Shown here: one piece after another, positions 1 to 7,087 of the stretch | Layout of the letters: the number at the start of each line of letters is the position of its first letter | Numbering within the stretch: position 1 is the first letter of the stretch | NCBI GenBank assembly: GCA_019745155.1 | Contig: JAIETM010000002.1 | Span: 1-64,000 of the forward strand | Reading direction: 5' to 3' | Source of the DNA: Chitinophagaceae bacterium | Lineage (GTDB): Bacteria > Bacteroidota > Bacteroidia > Chitinophagales > Chitinophagaceae | DNA length: 64,000 bases | Made by a program: the position numbers and the translations under genes | Notes under the pieces: model-generated | Told to the model about the DNA's origin: nothing | Seen by the model: only the letters and a program-made list of their open reading frames with translations | Database searches by the model: none

Positions 1-330
1 GCCTTATTCCACCCGTTGTTCTTTCTAGATTTGAATTAATCCTATTTATTAAATTTATTGATTTGTAAACATAGGATTGGGTTTGCTGCTATGCTGGCTG
101 ACGAATAAATACTCATCTTTTTGTTCGCTATCATCAGCAGTTCCAGCCGACGTAATTCTATTTAGCTTTTTGTTGTTAACTTCATCTTCATATTTTCAAT
201 CAGCAGCGGTACCGGGCTGGACGTTCAATGAATACCAGCACAGCAGCAAGCCCTGTCCGTTAGACTTCGATAAACCCCAAAAACCAAATTTCCCACTCAT
301 CCCTTTTTAAAAGCAACTGCTCAATAAAAC
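1..330. other. Intergenic window edge, no supported gene
   Basis: This stretch is AT-rich and holds only short open frames. The longest runs from a TTG at 77 to 310 on the plus strand and encodes 77 residues with Ser/Leu/Phe-rich composition and no recognisable family, signal peptide or ribosome-binding site, so I do not call it. I see no tRNA, strong terminator or repeat. A gene lying mostly to the left of the window could end just before position 1. Confidence 0.5.
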
Positions 331-361
331 TTGGCCGAAACAAAAAGATGCATTTACTTTG
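331..361 (+). promoter_or_regulatory. Possible promoter for the 381 gene
   Basis: TTG at 331-333 and TACTTTG at 355-361 resemble the Bacteroidota -33 (TTTG) and -7 (TAnnTTTG) elements, although the -7 is one base short and the spacer is 21 rather than 19 bases. The -7 element overlaps the palindrome at 356-372, so a repressor bound there would block polymerase. The leader before the ATG at 381 would be very short. Confidence 0.35.
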
Positions 362-380
362 AATTTAAAAGTACTTTTTA
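356..380 (+). promoter_or_regulatory. Putative operator, copy 1 (ACTTT...AAAGT palindrome)
   Basis: The sequence has ACTTT at 356-360 and AAAGT at 368-372 as inverted arms, followed by CTTTTTA up to the ATG at 381. A second copy, identical at 21 of 25 positions, lies at 1304-1328 before the third gene of the cluster. The middle gene encodes a winged-helix regulator, the natural candidate to bind both sites (inference). Confidence 0.55.
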
Positions 381-989
381 ATGAAGGAAGAAAAGGACGC
401 ACTCAGGGATATTGCCGAGATCCGCTCCATGATGGAAAGGTCTTCTAAATTCCTATCCCTCTCCGGAGGAACCGGTGCCCTGGCTGGTGTTTATGCATTA
501 GCCGGTGTCTATATTGTGCATCAATTATTGGGTTTTGCACCAAAGGATATCCTGAATACAGGCGGACAAACACAATTGTCGGCTTTATTCATTGTAGCCG
601 CCTTGGTCTTAGCCTTATCTATCACTACTGCTGTTTATTTCTCTTTGCAGAAAGCCACCAGAAATGGAGAACCCTTTTTTACACCAGCAGCCAAGCAACT
701 CTTATGGCATATGGCTGTACCCTTGGTTTCAGGCGGCATATTTGCACTGATAGCAATGGATAAGGGTTGGTTTGGTTTATTAGCGCCCATTACCCAGATC
801 TTCTATGGTATTGCTTTATTCATGGCAGGAAAATATACCTATGCAGAAGTGAAGAGTCTGGGATTACTCCAAATACTGCTTGGCTTGATCGGATTGTACT
901 GGATACCCGGCGCATTGATCTGCTGGGCAATTGGATTTGGTGTATTACATATTATTTACGGCATCTACATGCATATTCGCCATAAGTAA
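381..989 (+). CDS. Integral membrane protein of a regulator-linked cluster
   Basis: The 202-residue protein starts with a charged cytoplasmic stretch (MKEEKDALRDIAEIRSMMER, a short amphipathic helix) and then has about six hydrophobic segments, near residues 30-50, 70-90, 108-128, 134-150, 157-172 and 178-196. No catalytic motif is visible. Its stop overlaps the ATG of the winged-helix regulator by one base, so the two are translationally coupled. Such membrane protein plus small regulator pairs are common in Bacteroidota, but I do not know a function. The ATG directly follows the putative operator, and the start is well defined because no in-frame ATG lies upstream. Confidence 0.8.
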   Translation: MKEEKDALRDIAEIRSMMERSSKFLSLSGGTGALAGVYALAGVYIVHQLLGFAPKDILNTGGQTQLSALFIVAALVLALSITTAVYFSLQKATRNGEPFFTPAAKQLLWHMAVPLVSGGIFALIAMDKGWFGLLAPITQIFYGIALFMAGKYTYAEVKSLGLLQILLGLIGLYWIPGALICWAIGFGVLHIIYGIYMHIRHK

Positions 990-1288
990 TGGAGATTTCT
1001 ATCGACGGATTATATAAGGCTTTTGATCATCGTATCCGCTTGGGTATCATGAGTGCATTATCTGTAAATGATGCGCTGGATTTTAATGCATTGAAAACAT
1101 TACTCAACCTAACCGATGGCAACCTAGCCAGTCATATTAAAGCGTTGGAAAGAGAACAATATATCGTGGCAAAAAAATCATTCATTGAAAAAAAACCCAA
1201 CACACAATACTCAGTAACACGTGCCGGCAGAAAAGCTTTTGAGCAACACCTGAAAGCATTAGAAAAACTGATCAAAACACAGAAATAA
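989..1288 (+). CDS. Winged-helix transcriptional regulator
   Basis: This 99-residue protein is a single winged-helix DNA-binding domain of the MarR/ArsR-like small family (similar to the Pfam winged-helix family PF13601). The segment DFNALKTLLNLTDGNLASHI around residues 30-50 forms the helix-turn-helix, followed by a recognition helix and a basic wing (KKSFIEKKPNTQYSVT). There is no ligand-binding domain, so it probably works as a dimer sensing its membrane partner or acting as an autorepressor. It is sandwiched between two membrane-protein genes that carry near-identical palindromes upstream. The ATG overlaps the preceding stop (TAATG). Confidence 0.85.
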   Translation: MEISIDGLYKAFDHRIRLGIMSALSVNDALDFNALKTLLNLTDGNLASHIKALEREQYIVAKKSFIEKKPNTQYSVTRAGRKAFEQHLKALEKLIKTQK

Positions 1289-1303
1289 TTTTTTTACCCA
1301 AAC

Positions 1304-1328
1304 ACTTTGCAATTCAAAGTTCTTTTTA
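1304..1328 (+). promoter_or_regulatory. Putative operator, copy 2 (ACTTTG...CAAAGT palindrome)
   Basis: ACTTTG at 1304-1309 and CAAAGT at 1315-1320 are perfect six-base inverted arms, followed by TCTTTTTA. The block differs from the copy at 356-380 at only four positions, three of them in or next to the centre of the palindrome. It lies 11 bases before the ATG at 1340. Confidence 0.55.
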
Positions 1329-1339
1329 AAAAAACCAAT

Positions 1340-2581
1340 ATGGAAACTACACTCACCCAACAGATACAAGCCCACCTGGATCAACCAGAAAAAATAGAGC
1401 AACTGTATCGCGAACAGCCTAAACAATTTACGCAAGCATTTGATGCCGTCTATCCACAAATTGCCGAAACAACGATTGCGGCTGTTTGGCGTGCAAGATT
1501 ACAGTATACAAAAGAAAGCATGATTGCGTTTGGACAAAAATCAGAATGGATCTTGGTCTTTGTATTAAGTATGCTAGCAGGCTTTGCTGCAAGACTACCC
1601 CTGTTTTGGTTAATTGGCGACCAACAGCCGGAATGGTACCAACAGCACATTGGCTTTCTGGTCTTTCCTTTTTTGTTGGTCTATTTTGCTTACAAGCAAT
1701 CCATACCCAAACAACAATGGTTATTGGTTGGCGGCGCATATCTTTTTGCTTTTGTATTGAATGAATGGGTAACCAAGAATAGCCAGACACAAATACTCAG
1801 CAGTATTCACTTGCCCATATTATTTTGGTTATTGCTTGCTTTTGTATTCAGACAAGACGGTCGCGCAGACCGCATGGCTTATTTGCGTTTGAATGGAAAC
1901 CTGCTCCTCTTATCCGGATTAATCCTGATTGCAGGCGGCATGGTTACCGGTGTTACGATGGGCTTGTTTGAATTACTGGGTATCAAAATAGGTGATTGGT
2001 ATTTTCAAAACATCCTACCCTTTGGTTTACCCGCTGTTCCCATTATTGCAGCCTACCTGAATGAAAACAATCCCAATCTTGCCGGAAAGATTACACCCGT
2101 GTTGGCCAATCTGTTTGGTCCGGTTGTGTTGTTGATTCTCTGGGTATACTTGGGAAGCATGGTGGTGGTGGGAAAAGATCCTTATAACGATCGCGAGTTC
2201 TTACTACTCTTTAATGTGGTGTTATTGGGTGTGATGTTGATCATCTTTTTTATTGCCGCAGAAAACACCACACAACAATTACAAAAATGGAATGCTTGGT
2301 TATTAACCTTATTGGCCACAACAACCATATTGGTCAACACTATTGCACTGTCCGCAATCGTTTTCAGAATTAGCCAATGGGGTTTTAGTGCAAATCGTTT
2401 AGCGGTGTTGGGCGCAAATCTCTTATTGCTCGTCCACCTCATCATGATCTGTGAACGGCTGTACAGACAACTGCGCGAAACGGGCTCACAGCAGTCTTTG
2501 CTGCAAACCATTGTTTCTTTTTTACCGGTGTATGCGGTTTGGGCGGCAATAGTCTGTTTTATTTTTCCTTTCGTATTTTAA
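1340..2581 (+). CDS. DUF4153-like multi-spanning membrane protein
   Basis: From the ATG at 1340 the protein has 413 residues; a TTG at 1307 would add 11 residues but lies inside the putative operator, so I prefer the ATG. A soluble N-terminal part of about 60 residues is followed by roughly ten to eleven hydrophobic segments. The pattern, including the middle motif VTMGLFELLGI and a polar loop with YNDREFLLLFNVVLL, matches the DUF4153 family of Bacteroidota membrane proteins, whose function is unknown. It sits in the same direction behind the membrane protein/regulator pair and probably belongs to the same regulon. The family call rests on general pattern only. Confidence 0.75.
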   Translation: METTLTQQIQAHLDQPEKIEQLYREQPKQFTQAFDAVYPQIAETTIAAVWRARLQYTKESMIAFGQKSEWILVFVLSMLAGFAARLPLFWLIGDQQPEWYQQHIGFLVFPFLLVYFAYKQSIPKQQWLLVGGAYLFAFVLNEWVTKNSQTQILSSIHLPILFWLLLAFVFRQDGRADRMAYLRLNGNLLLLSGLILIAGGMVTGVTMGLFELLGIKIGDWYFQNILPFGLPAVPIIAAYLNENNPNLAGKITPVLANLFGPVVLLILWVYLGSMVVVGKDPYNDREFLLLFNVVLLGVMLIIFFIAAENTTQQLQKWNAWLLTLLATTTILVNTIALSAIVFRISQWGFSANRLAVLGANLLLLVHLIMICERLYRQLRETGSQQSLLQTIVSFLPVYAVWAAIVCFIFPFVF

Positions 2582-2586
2582 TTATC

Positions 2587-2625
2587 ACGCGTATCATAAA
2601 GGAGCCCCAATGAAGGGGCTCTTTT
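2587..2625 (+). repeat. Direct repeat copy 1 (contains terminator)
   Basis: This 39-base block matches 3413-3451 at 36 of 39 positions; the differences are one base before the hairpin and two in its loop. It carries the terminator hairpin of the upstream gene. Together the two copies frame the toxin-antitoxin pair. Confidence 0.75.
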
Positions 2626-2627
2626 TT
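2602..2627 (+). terminator. Rho-independent terminator
   Basis: GAGCCCC at 2602-2608 pairs with GGGGCTC at 2615-2621 over a six-base loop and is followed by six T residues. It ends the transcript of the DUF4153-like gene. Confidence 0.85.
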
Positions 2628-2661
2628 GTAGGGAATATTGGTGTGTAGACAAGTATTTACT

Positions 2662-2692
2662 ATTGATTCAGTCATGATTATACGTATATTTG
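2662..2692 (+). promoter_or_regulatory. Promoter of the toxin-antitoxin pair
   Basis: TATATTTG at 2685-2692 fits the Bacteroidota -7 consensus TAnnTTTG exactly, and ATTG at 2662-2665 lies 19 bases upstream, the expected spacing for the -33 element. The ATG of the antitoxin follows 17 bases after the -7 element. Confidence 0.65.
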
Positions 2693-2709
2693 AAAAAAAC
2701 ACACGTGTT

Positions 2710-2952
2710 ATGACTACGAAATTGACACTTACCGTTGAAAAAGACGTTATTGAACGCGCTAAGTCATACGCAAAGGAGTCGGGCAGAAGCCTTTCAGAAA
2801 TTATTGAACAATACCTGAATACCATAACGCAAGAAAACAGCACACAACAGCTTTCGCCAAGGTTAAAAAAACTGGTTGGCGCGGTTAAATTGCCAAAAGA
2901 CTTCGATGAAAAAAAGGAATTACAAACCTATTTTGAAAAGAAACATGTATGA
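2710..2952 (+). CDS. Antitoxin of a PIN-type toxin-antitoxin pair (DUF6364-like)
   Basis: From the ATG at 2710 the protein has 80 residues; a longer frame from 2638 would run through the promoter and is rejected. The N-terminal TKLTLTVEKDVIERAKSYAK with SGRSLSEIIEQYL is a ribbon-helix-helix-type DNA-binding segment, as in the DUF6364 antitoxins. The charged C-terminal tail (PKDFDEKKELQTYFEKKHV) would wrap the toxin. The stop overlaps the toxin start by four bases, the usual arrangement. Members of such pairs normally repress their own promoter, so the promoter at 2662-2692 is the likely target. Confidence 0.85.
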   Translation: MTTKLTLTVEKDVIERAKSYAKESGRSLSEIIEQYLNTITQENSTQQLSPRLKKLVGAVKLPKDFDEKKELQTYFEKKHV

Positions 2953-3362
2953 AAAAGGTTTTTGTTGACACCAATATTTTGGTAGATCTATTGGCCGACC
3001 GAAAGCCCTTTAGCAAGTATGCGGTTGAAATTTTTAATGCCTCAGAAAACAAAAAAGCAAAACTGTATACATCTTCTCATTCTATAGCAACGACTTACTA
3101 TTTATTAAAGAAGTTTTTAGATGATAAAGCGCTTCGAAAAACGCTTTTAGGATTGTTAGAATATGTATCCGTTATACCAGTTGACACGGAAGTGCTCTCA
3201 AAAGGACTTAGATCAAAGCACAAAGATTTTGAAGACGCAATTCAAATAAATTGTGCATCATCCATCGACAAAGCCTATTGTATTGTAACAAGAAATGTAA
3301 AAGACTTTAAAGCAAGCGAATTACTTGTATTAAGTCCAGACGAGCTGTGCGCTAAACTGTAG
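2949..3362 (+). CDS. PIN-domain toxin (VapC-like ribonuclease)
   Basis: The 137-residue protein is a complete PIN domain. Asp7 lies in FVDTNILVDLL, a second acidic cluster in KDFEDAIQ at residues 92-98 and another Asp near residue 119 (TRNVKDF); these are the metal-binding acidic positions of Mg-dependent PIN ribonucleases. Known VapC-type toxins cut tRNA or rRNA and are held inactive by their co-encoded antitoxin. The gene overlaps the antitoxin by four bases. Both genes lie between two nearly identical terminator-bearing repeats, which suggests that the pair was inserted here. Confidence 0.88.
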   Translation: MKKVFVDTNILVDLLADRKPFSKYAVEIFNASENKKAKLYTSSHSIATTYYLLKKFLDDKALRKTLLGLLEYVSVIPVDTEVLSKGLRSKHKDFEDAIQINCASSIDKAYCIVTRNVKDFKASELLVLSPDELCAKL

Positions 3363-3412
3363 CGGTTTCTTATAATTTAACTTAAAATAGGTCCTTTTAA
3401 AATTTAATCAAT

Positions 3413-3451
3413 ACGCTTATCATAAAGGAGCCCCCATGATGGGGCTCTTTT
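3413..3451 (+). repeat. Direct repeat copy 2 (contains terminator)
   Basis: This is the second copy of the 39-base block seen at 2587-2625, identical at 36 of 39 positions. It lies directly downstream of the toxin gene. Confidence 0.75.
3428..3451 (+). terminator. Rho-independent terminator of the toxin-antitoxin pair
   Basis: GAGCCCC at 3428-3434 pairs with GGGGCTC at 3441-3447 and is followed by TTTT. The hairpin is a copy of the one at 2602-2627 with a changed loop. Confidence 0.8.
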
Positions 3452-3482
3452 GTATTTTTAAGAAAGCACCAAACACAAAATC

Positions 3483-4163
3483 ATGGAACAACAACAAGCC
3501 ATTCGTACAGCCAGACTTGCGGGATTGTGGTATTTGCTGCTCGCGATTTCGGGTATGCTTGGCTTTCTATTGTTCCATGGGCAAATATTTGTGAAAGATA
3601 ATCCCGCTCAAATCCTGAACAACCTAATTCAGAAAGAATCTGTTGCAAGCATTAGGTTGGTGATGGAATTGATCATCATTGTATCGCAGTCACTTGCGGC
3701 ATTCTATTTTTATAAACTATTCGTCAAAAGAGATGCAACTGCTGCGCTTGCTTTGTTGATCTGGGGCACCGTGAATGCGGTGCTGATTACCATCAGCGCT
3801 ATATCTATGAGCGTAGCGATTGACCTTGCACACAACAGCACCATCGCGCTTCAAGAAAAACTACCACTGATACAAGTATTGAGTAATATCATTGGTGAGG
3901 TCTGGTCTGTTGGCGGACTTTTCTTCGGACTCTGGCTCTTGCCCATGGGCTATATCGTGATCAAACACAAAACAATGCCCACTTGGCTTGGCTACACACT
4001 GTTGCTGGGCGGACTAGGTTATCTCCTACAAACATTCCTGAAATCTGCCGGCTATCAAAACAGCAATCTTGGATTACTGGTGATGCCCGCAACCATTGGC
4101 GAACTGTGGATGATTGTTTATTTGCTTGTTTGGGGTATTCGTCCAGTAAAATCAACGGCATAA
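3483..4163 (+). CDS. DUF4386 family membrane protein
   Basis: The 226-residue protein has six predicted membrane segments (about residues 14-32, 58-78, 86-110, 134-158, 172-190 and 200-220). The opening IRTARLAGLWYLLLAISGMLG and the central stretch with a conserved Trp-Gly before membrane segment 3 are typical of the DUF4386 family, which is widespread in Bacteroidota and has no established function. It has its own transcription unit behind the terminator at 3428-3451. The 2H phosphoesterase gene follows 11 bases later and may be co-transcribed. Confidence 0.85.
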   Translation: MEQQQAIRTARLAGLWYLLLAISGMLGFLLFHGQIFVKDNPAQILNNLIQKESVASIRLVMELIIIVSQSLAAFYFYKLFVKRDATAALALLIWGTVNAVLITISAISMSVAIDLAHNSTIALQEKLPLIQVLSNIIGEVWSVGGLFFGLWLLPMGYIVIKHKTMPTWLGYTLLLGGLGYLLQTFLKSAGYQNSNLGLLVMPATIGELWMIVYLLVWGIRPVKSTA

Positions 4164-4174
4164 AAAACAATCCT

Positions 4175-4678
4175 TTGAATCAGCAGATCAGGCGACAGCT
4201 TACACTATTTGTCAACCCTACAGATGCTCAGGAAATTGAAGCTGTTCGCAATCGGTTCAATCCAATTCAACAGGAATTAATCGCCTGTCATGTGACAATT
4301 TGCAGAGAAGATGAGATTGACAATATCGAAGCAACACTCGCCAATCTACAAAAACTCAATTCGATCGAAATTTCTATCAACTTCGGAAGGCTAATAAGAT
4401 TTGACAATGGCAAGGGAGTTATGTTACCAGCGTACGGTGATAATGAATCTTTTCATCAACTACGTACGAAGATTTTAACCGGCGTAGTGGAAACCATCCG
4501 CAGACCAGAGCCACACATTACTTTAATGCATCCAAGAAATTCAAGCTGCACAGATGAAATATTTGAGGAAATTCAAAAGCAAAATTTTCCTTCTAAAATT
4601 GCTTTTACTCAAATAAGCTTAATAGAACAAATTGATGGTGGAAAATGGTCGGTTTTGCAAGAATTTCCGATCTACTAA
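4175..4678 (+). CDS. 2H phosphoesterase (2'-5' RNA ligase-like)
   Basis: Read from the TTG at 4175 the protein has 167 residues. It carries the two HxT motifs that define the 2H superfamily: HVT at residues 39-41 (CHVTICRE) and HIT at residues 114-116 (PHITLMHP). Members hydrolyse or ligate 2',5' or cyclic phosphodiester bonds in RNA or small nucleotides. No ATG exists in frame; the open frame extends upstream into the DUF4386 gene in another reading frame, so the TTG 11 bases after that stop is my choice. The substrate cannot be told from the sequence. Confidence 0.75.
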   Translation: MNQQIRRQLTLFVNPTDAQEIEAVRNRFNPIQQELIACHVTICREDEIDNIEATLANLQKLNSIEISINFGRLIRFDNGKGVMLPAYGDNESFHQLRTKILTGVVETIRRPEPHITLMHPRNSSCTDEIFEEIQKQNFPSKIAFTQISLIEQIDGGKWSVLQEFPIY

Positions 4679-4704
4679 AGTACAAAATTGGCAATCCCTC
4701 CAAT

Positions 4705-4753
4705 GCGCTTCTGTTCAAAACAGCAAAGCTCATTCAAGGAAAAACAGAAGCGC
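4705..4753. repeat. 11-bp perfect inverted repeat
   Basis: GCGCTTCTGTT at 4705-4715 is mirrored by AACAGAAGCGC at 4743-4753 with 27 bases between. No T-run follows, so it is not a plain terminator. It lies between two accessory genes and could be an RNA hairpin or a recombination-related site; the sequence alone does not decide. Confidence 0.6.
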
Positions 4754-4782
4754 AAGGCGCATAAATGTCGCAACCCTACATA

Positions 4783-4804
4783 ACACACTTACCAAAAAGT
4801 GTGT
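4783..4804 (+). terminator. Hairpin, possible weak terminator
   Basis: ACACACTT at 4783-4790 pairs perfectly with AAGTGTGT at 4797-4804 over a six-base loop. The following sequence ATGCTTTTACTG is only moderately T-rich, so termination strength is uncertain. It lies downstream of the 2H phosphoesterase gene. Confidence 0.45.
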
Positions 4805-4885
4805 ATGCTTTTACTGTCTTTAACTTGCTCGGGCCAACAGATTGTTAGAGTTTTGAATACAAGTCAAACCAACCATCTTATCATC

Positions 4886-5503
4886 ATGCAGATAGCCATC
4901 ATCGGAACGGGTAATGTAGGCGGCGCACTGGCCACCAAGTGGGCAAATGCGGGCCACACTATTTTATTGGGTACACAAGATACCAGCTCATTTAAGGGCA
5001 AGCATTTACTAAGCAATCCAAATACTTCGGTTCATACCATTGCAGAGGCAGTACAACAGGCAGAGCTTGTTTTACTCGCAACTCCAGCGCCTGCGGCTAT
5101 TGCTGTTGCGCAATCTTTGGGCGACACAAGCGGCAAGATCATTATTGATGCCATGAATGTGGTAATGAATCGGGGTCCGCAGGGTTTTAGCAATACTGCA
5201 GACGCCATATTGGCCAACACGAACACCAAGGATGTGGTGAAATGCTTCAATACCACAGGATTCAATAATATGCAAGACACCAATTATGATGGTGTAGCCC
5301 TGGATGCATTTGTTGCGGGCGATAGTGTTCGGGGAAAAGATGCCGCCAAACAATTGGCAAAAGATGCCGGTTTTGCAGAGTGTTATGATGTTGGTGGGAA
5401 TGATCGCTTTAACTTGATGGAGCAGTTTGCATTTTTCTGGATTAATCTCGCCATGTTCCAGGGTATGGGAAGGGAAATTGGATTCAAGCTATTGAAGCGA
5501 TAG
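4886..5503 (+). CDS. NADPH-dependent F420 reductase-like oxidoreductase
   Basis: The 205-residue protein begins with the Rossmann motif IAIIGTGNVGGALATKWANAGH (GxGxxG at residues 7-12) and continues as a short NAD(P)-binding domain of the F420:NADPH oxidoreductase/ProC-like group (COG2085). A stretch ending in IIDAMNV and a KCFNTTG segment match that family. In bacteria without F420 these proteins are usually annotated only as NAD(P)-binding oxidoreductases, so the substrate is unknown. The frame opens earlier at 4799, but the ATG at 4886 places the Rossmann strand at the N-terminus as in relatives. Confidence 0.82.
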   Translation: MQIAIIGTGNVGGALATKWANAGHTILLGTQDTSSFKGKHLLSNPNTSVHTIAEAVQQAELVLLATPAPAAIAVAQSLGDTSGKIIIDAMNVVMNRGPQGFSNTADAILANTNTKDVVKCFNTTGFNNMQDTNYDGVALDAFVAGDSVRGKDAAKQLAKDAGFAECYDVGGNDRFNLMEQFAFFWINLAMFQGMGREIGFKLLKR

Positions 5504-5601
5504 GATCATTTACCCTAAGCGTATTGGTTGAGTTAAGCAGATTGCGTAATTTAAATGGTGCAAAAGACAAGTGGTTTCGATCACCCACACAAGCATCTCC
5601 C

Positions 5602-5991
5602 ATGCAGGCCGATATTGCTCAATACCACGCAGGGCTTCCTGCGCACGAAAGACATGTTTGTATCCACCTAGCAGAACACATTAACCGCTACCTACTCGAT
5701 GCTTCAGCCAAAGTTTGGCATGGTCATCCGGTTTGGTTTATAGAAGACAACCCCATAGTTGGTTATAGCAAACAAAAGCAAGGCATTCAATTATTGTTTT
5801 GGAGCGGACAATCATTCGATGAACCATCGCTAAAGCCTGAGGGCAAATTCAAAGCAGCTGCATACTATTTACAAGATACAGCAGACTTGCCATCAGCAGA
5901 ACTGAGCGCATTATTAAAAAAAGCCCAGGAGATACAATGGGATTATAAAAACCTGGTTAAACGGAAGGGGATATTGGAAAGACTTACATGA
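5602..5991 (+). CDS. DUF1801 domain protein
   Basis: From the ATG at 5602 the protein has 129 residues; a TTG at 5524 would add 26 residues with no family similarity. It fits the DUF1801 fold: an N-terminal helix with the LPAHERHVCIHLAEHI stretch, then AKVWHGHPVWFIEDNPIVGYSKQKQGIQLLFWSG with the aromatic-rich sheet typical of the family. These small cytosolic proteins have no proven activity; relatives include iron-chaperone-like frataxin-fold proteins. It appears to be a single gene. Confidence 0.75.
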   Translation: MQADIAQYHAGLPAHERHVCIHLAEHINRYLLDASAKVWHGHPVWFIEDNPIVGYSKQKQGIQLLFWSGQSFDEPSLKPEGKFKAAAYYLQDTADLPSAELSALLKKAQEIQWDYKNLVKRKGILERLT

Positions 5992-6019
5992 TCAAAACCG
6001 AATACAGTATTTTTATTTC

Positions 6020-6499
6020 ATGAAAAGGAAAGCGTTATTTTTTATTCTATTCTTGTGCTGTTTGGGTTTCAGTAAGCTGAAAGCACAAGAGTACAAGTCT
6101 TTTATTGGTACATGGAGAGTGAATTACTGGAAAGACGAAAAAATGTATTTCAATACAGAAACAGACTCTGTGGCGTTTTTTAATTTGGACTCAACAACCG
6201 CTCTAAATGACGCACAAAAACAAGCTGCTAAATTTTTTGCTAGGATGATGAGGGCCGAGGTTTTTCTTATTTTTTCTGCTAACAACACCGCAATGTTTAA
6301 AATGCCAGGCATAGAAGCAGAAAAATATTCTGTGAGAATTGATAAAGCAAACAAAGCGATGATTTTAGCAGAAACAAATTCTGAAGAAGAGAAGGAGGAC
6401 GAGTCCCTTACTTTTCAAATAAAAGGAAACATCCTTGTTTGCAAAATATCGCAGGAGGAGGGGTTTATTGAGCTGGGGTTCAAAAAAGTAGGAAAATGA
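6020..6499 (+). CDS. Exported lipocalin-like protein
   Basis: The 159-residue protein has a signal peptide (MKRKALFFILFLCCLGFSKLKAQ, cleavage likely after residue 21-23). The mature part begins YKSFIGTWRVNYW, a GTW motif common at the start of lipocalin-like beta-barrels, and continues as alternating strands with an acidic insertion EEEKEDES. No catalytic residues are evident. Its stop overlaps the start of the DUF4256 gene by four bases, so the two form an operon. The family call is structural guesswork from pattern. Confidence 0.65.
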   Translation: MKRKALFFILFLCCLGFSKLKAQEYKSFIGTWRVNYWKDEKMYFNTETDSVAFFNLDSTTALNDAQKQAAKFFARMMRAEVFLIFSANNTAMFKMPGIEAEKYSVRIDKANKAMILAETNSEEEKEDESLTFQIKGNILVCKISQEEGFIELGFKKVGK

Positions 6500-7056
6500 A
6501 TTCAAAGCAAAGCCCATCACAAACGAAATCAGCCATAATTGAAGTGCTTGCAGAGCGAATTCAGACTAATCGCTTTGCCATCAGCGGGTTGAAATGGGAT
6601 AAGCTCTATACCAAACTGCAAAAGCAATCTAAAGCGATCGCCTCTCTACAAGAAATGGAAACTACCGGCGGAGCGCCGGATCTGGTACAATACGATGCGA
6701 AGAAGGAAGTATATACTTTTTTTGATTGCTCGCCCGAAAGTCCCGCTGGCAGAAGAAGTTGTTGTTATGACCAAGAAGGCTTGCTATCGCGCAAAGAACA
6801 TGCGCCAGCAACCAATGCTATCGACATGGCGAAAGCGATGGGCGTTCGGTTGTTAGATGAAACACAATATCGGTTTTTACAAACCCTGGGTGAGTTTGAT
6901 CTGAAAACATCCAGTTGGCTATTGACGCCGGCCCCTATTCGACAACTCGGCGGTGCGCTTTTTGGCGACAGGCGATATGATCATGTATTTATTTATCACA
7001 ATGGCGCGCAATCATATTATGCAGCAAGAGGTTTTCGGGCGGCGCTGATCTTGTGA
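6496..7056 (+). CDS. DUF4256 domain protein
   Basis: The 186-residue soluble protein matches the DUF4256 family along its length: KLYTKLQKQ near residue 35-43, METTGGAPDLV around 54-64, a Ser/Cys-rich segment with CSPESPAGRRSCCYDQEG and a C-terminal TPAPIRQLGGALFGDRRYDHVF block. The family is of unknown function. Two adjacent Cys (RSCCYD) are conspicuous. It is translationally coupled to the lipocalin-like gene before it (ATGA overlap). Confidence 0.85.
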   Translation: MNSKQSPSQTKSAIIEVLAERIQTNRFAISGLKWDKLYTKLQKQSKAIASLQEMETTGGAPDLVQYDAKKEVYTFFDCSPESPAGRRSCCYDQEGLLSRKEHAPATNAIDMAKAMGVRLLDETQYRFLQTLGEFDLKTSSWLLTPAPIRQLGGALFGDRRYDHVFIYHNGAQSYYAARGFRAALIL

Positions 7057-7087
7057 GCCTAGAACGATACACCAAATACCACTAGAT

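Noticed and set aside
77-310. 77-residue open frame at the left edge
   Set aside because: It begins with TTG, has no ribosome-binding site, signal or recognisable domain, and its composition looks like translated AT-rich spacer.
3983-4174. N-terminal extension of the 2H phosphoesterase frame
   Set aside because: This part lies inside the DUF4386 gene in another frame and reads as shadow sequence; the conserved fold begins after 4175.
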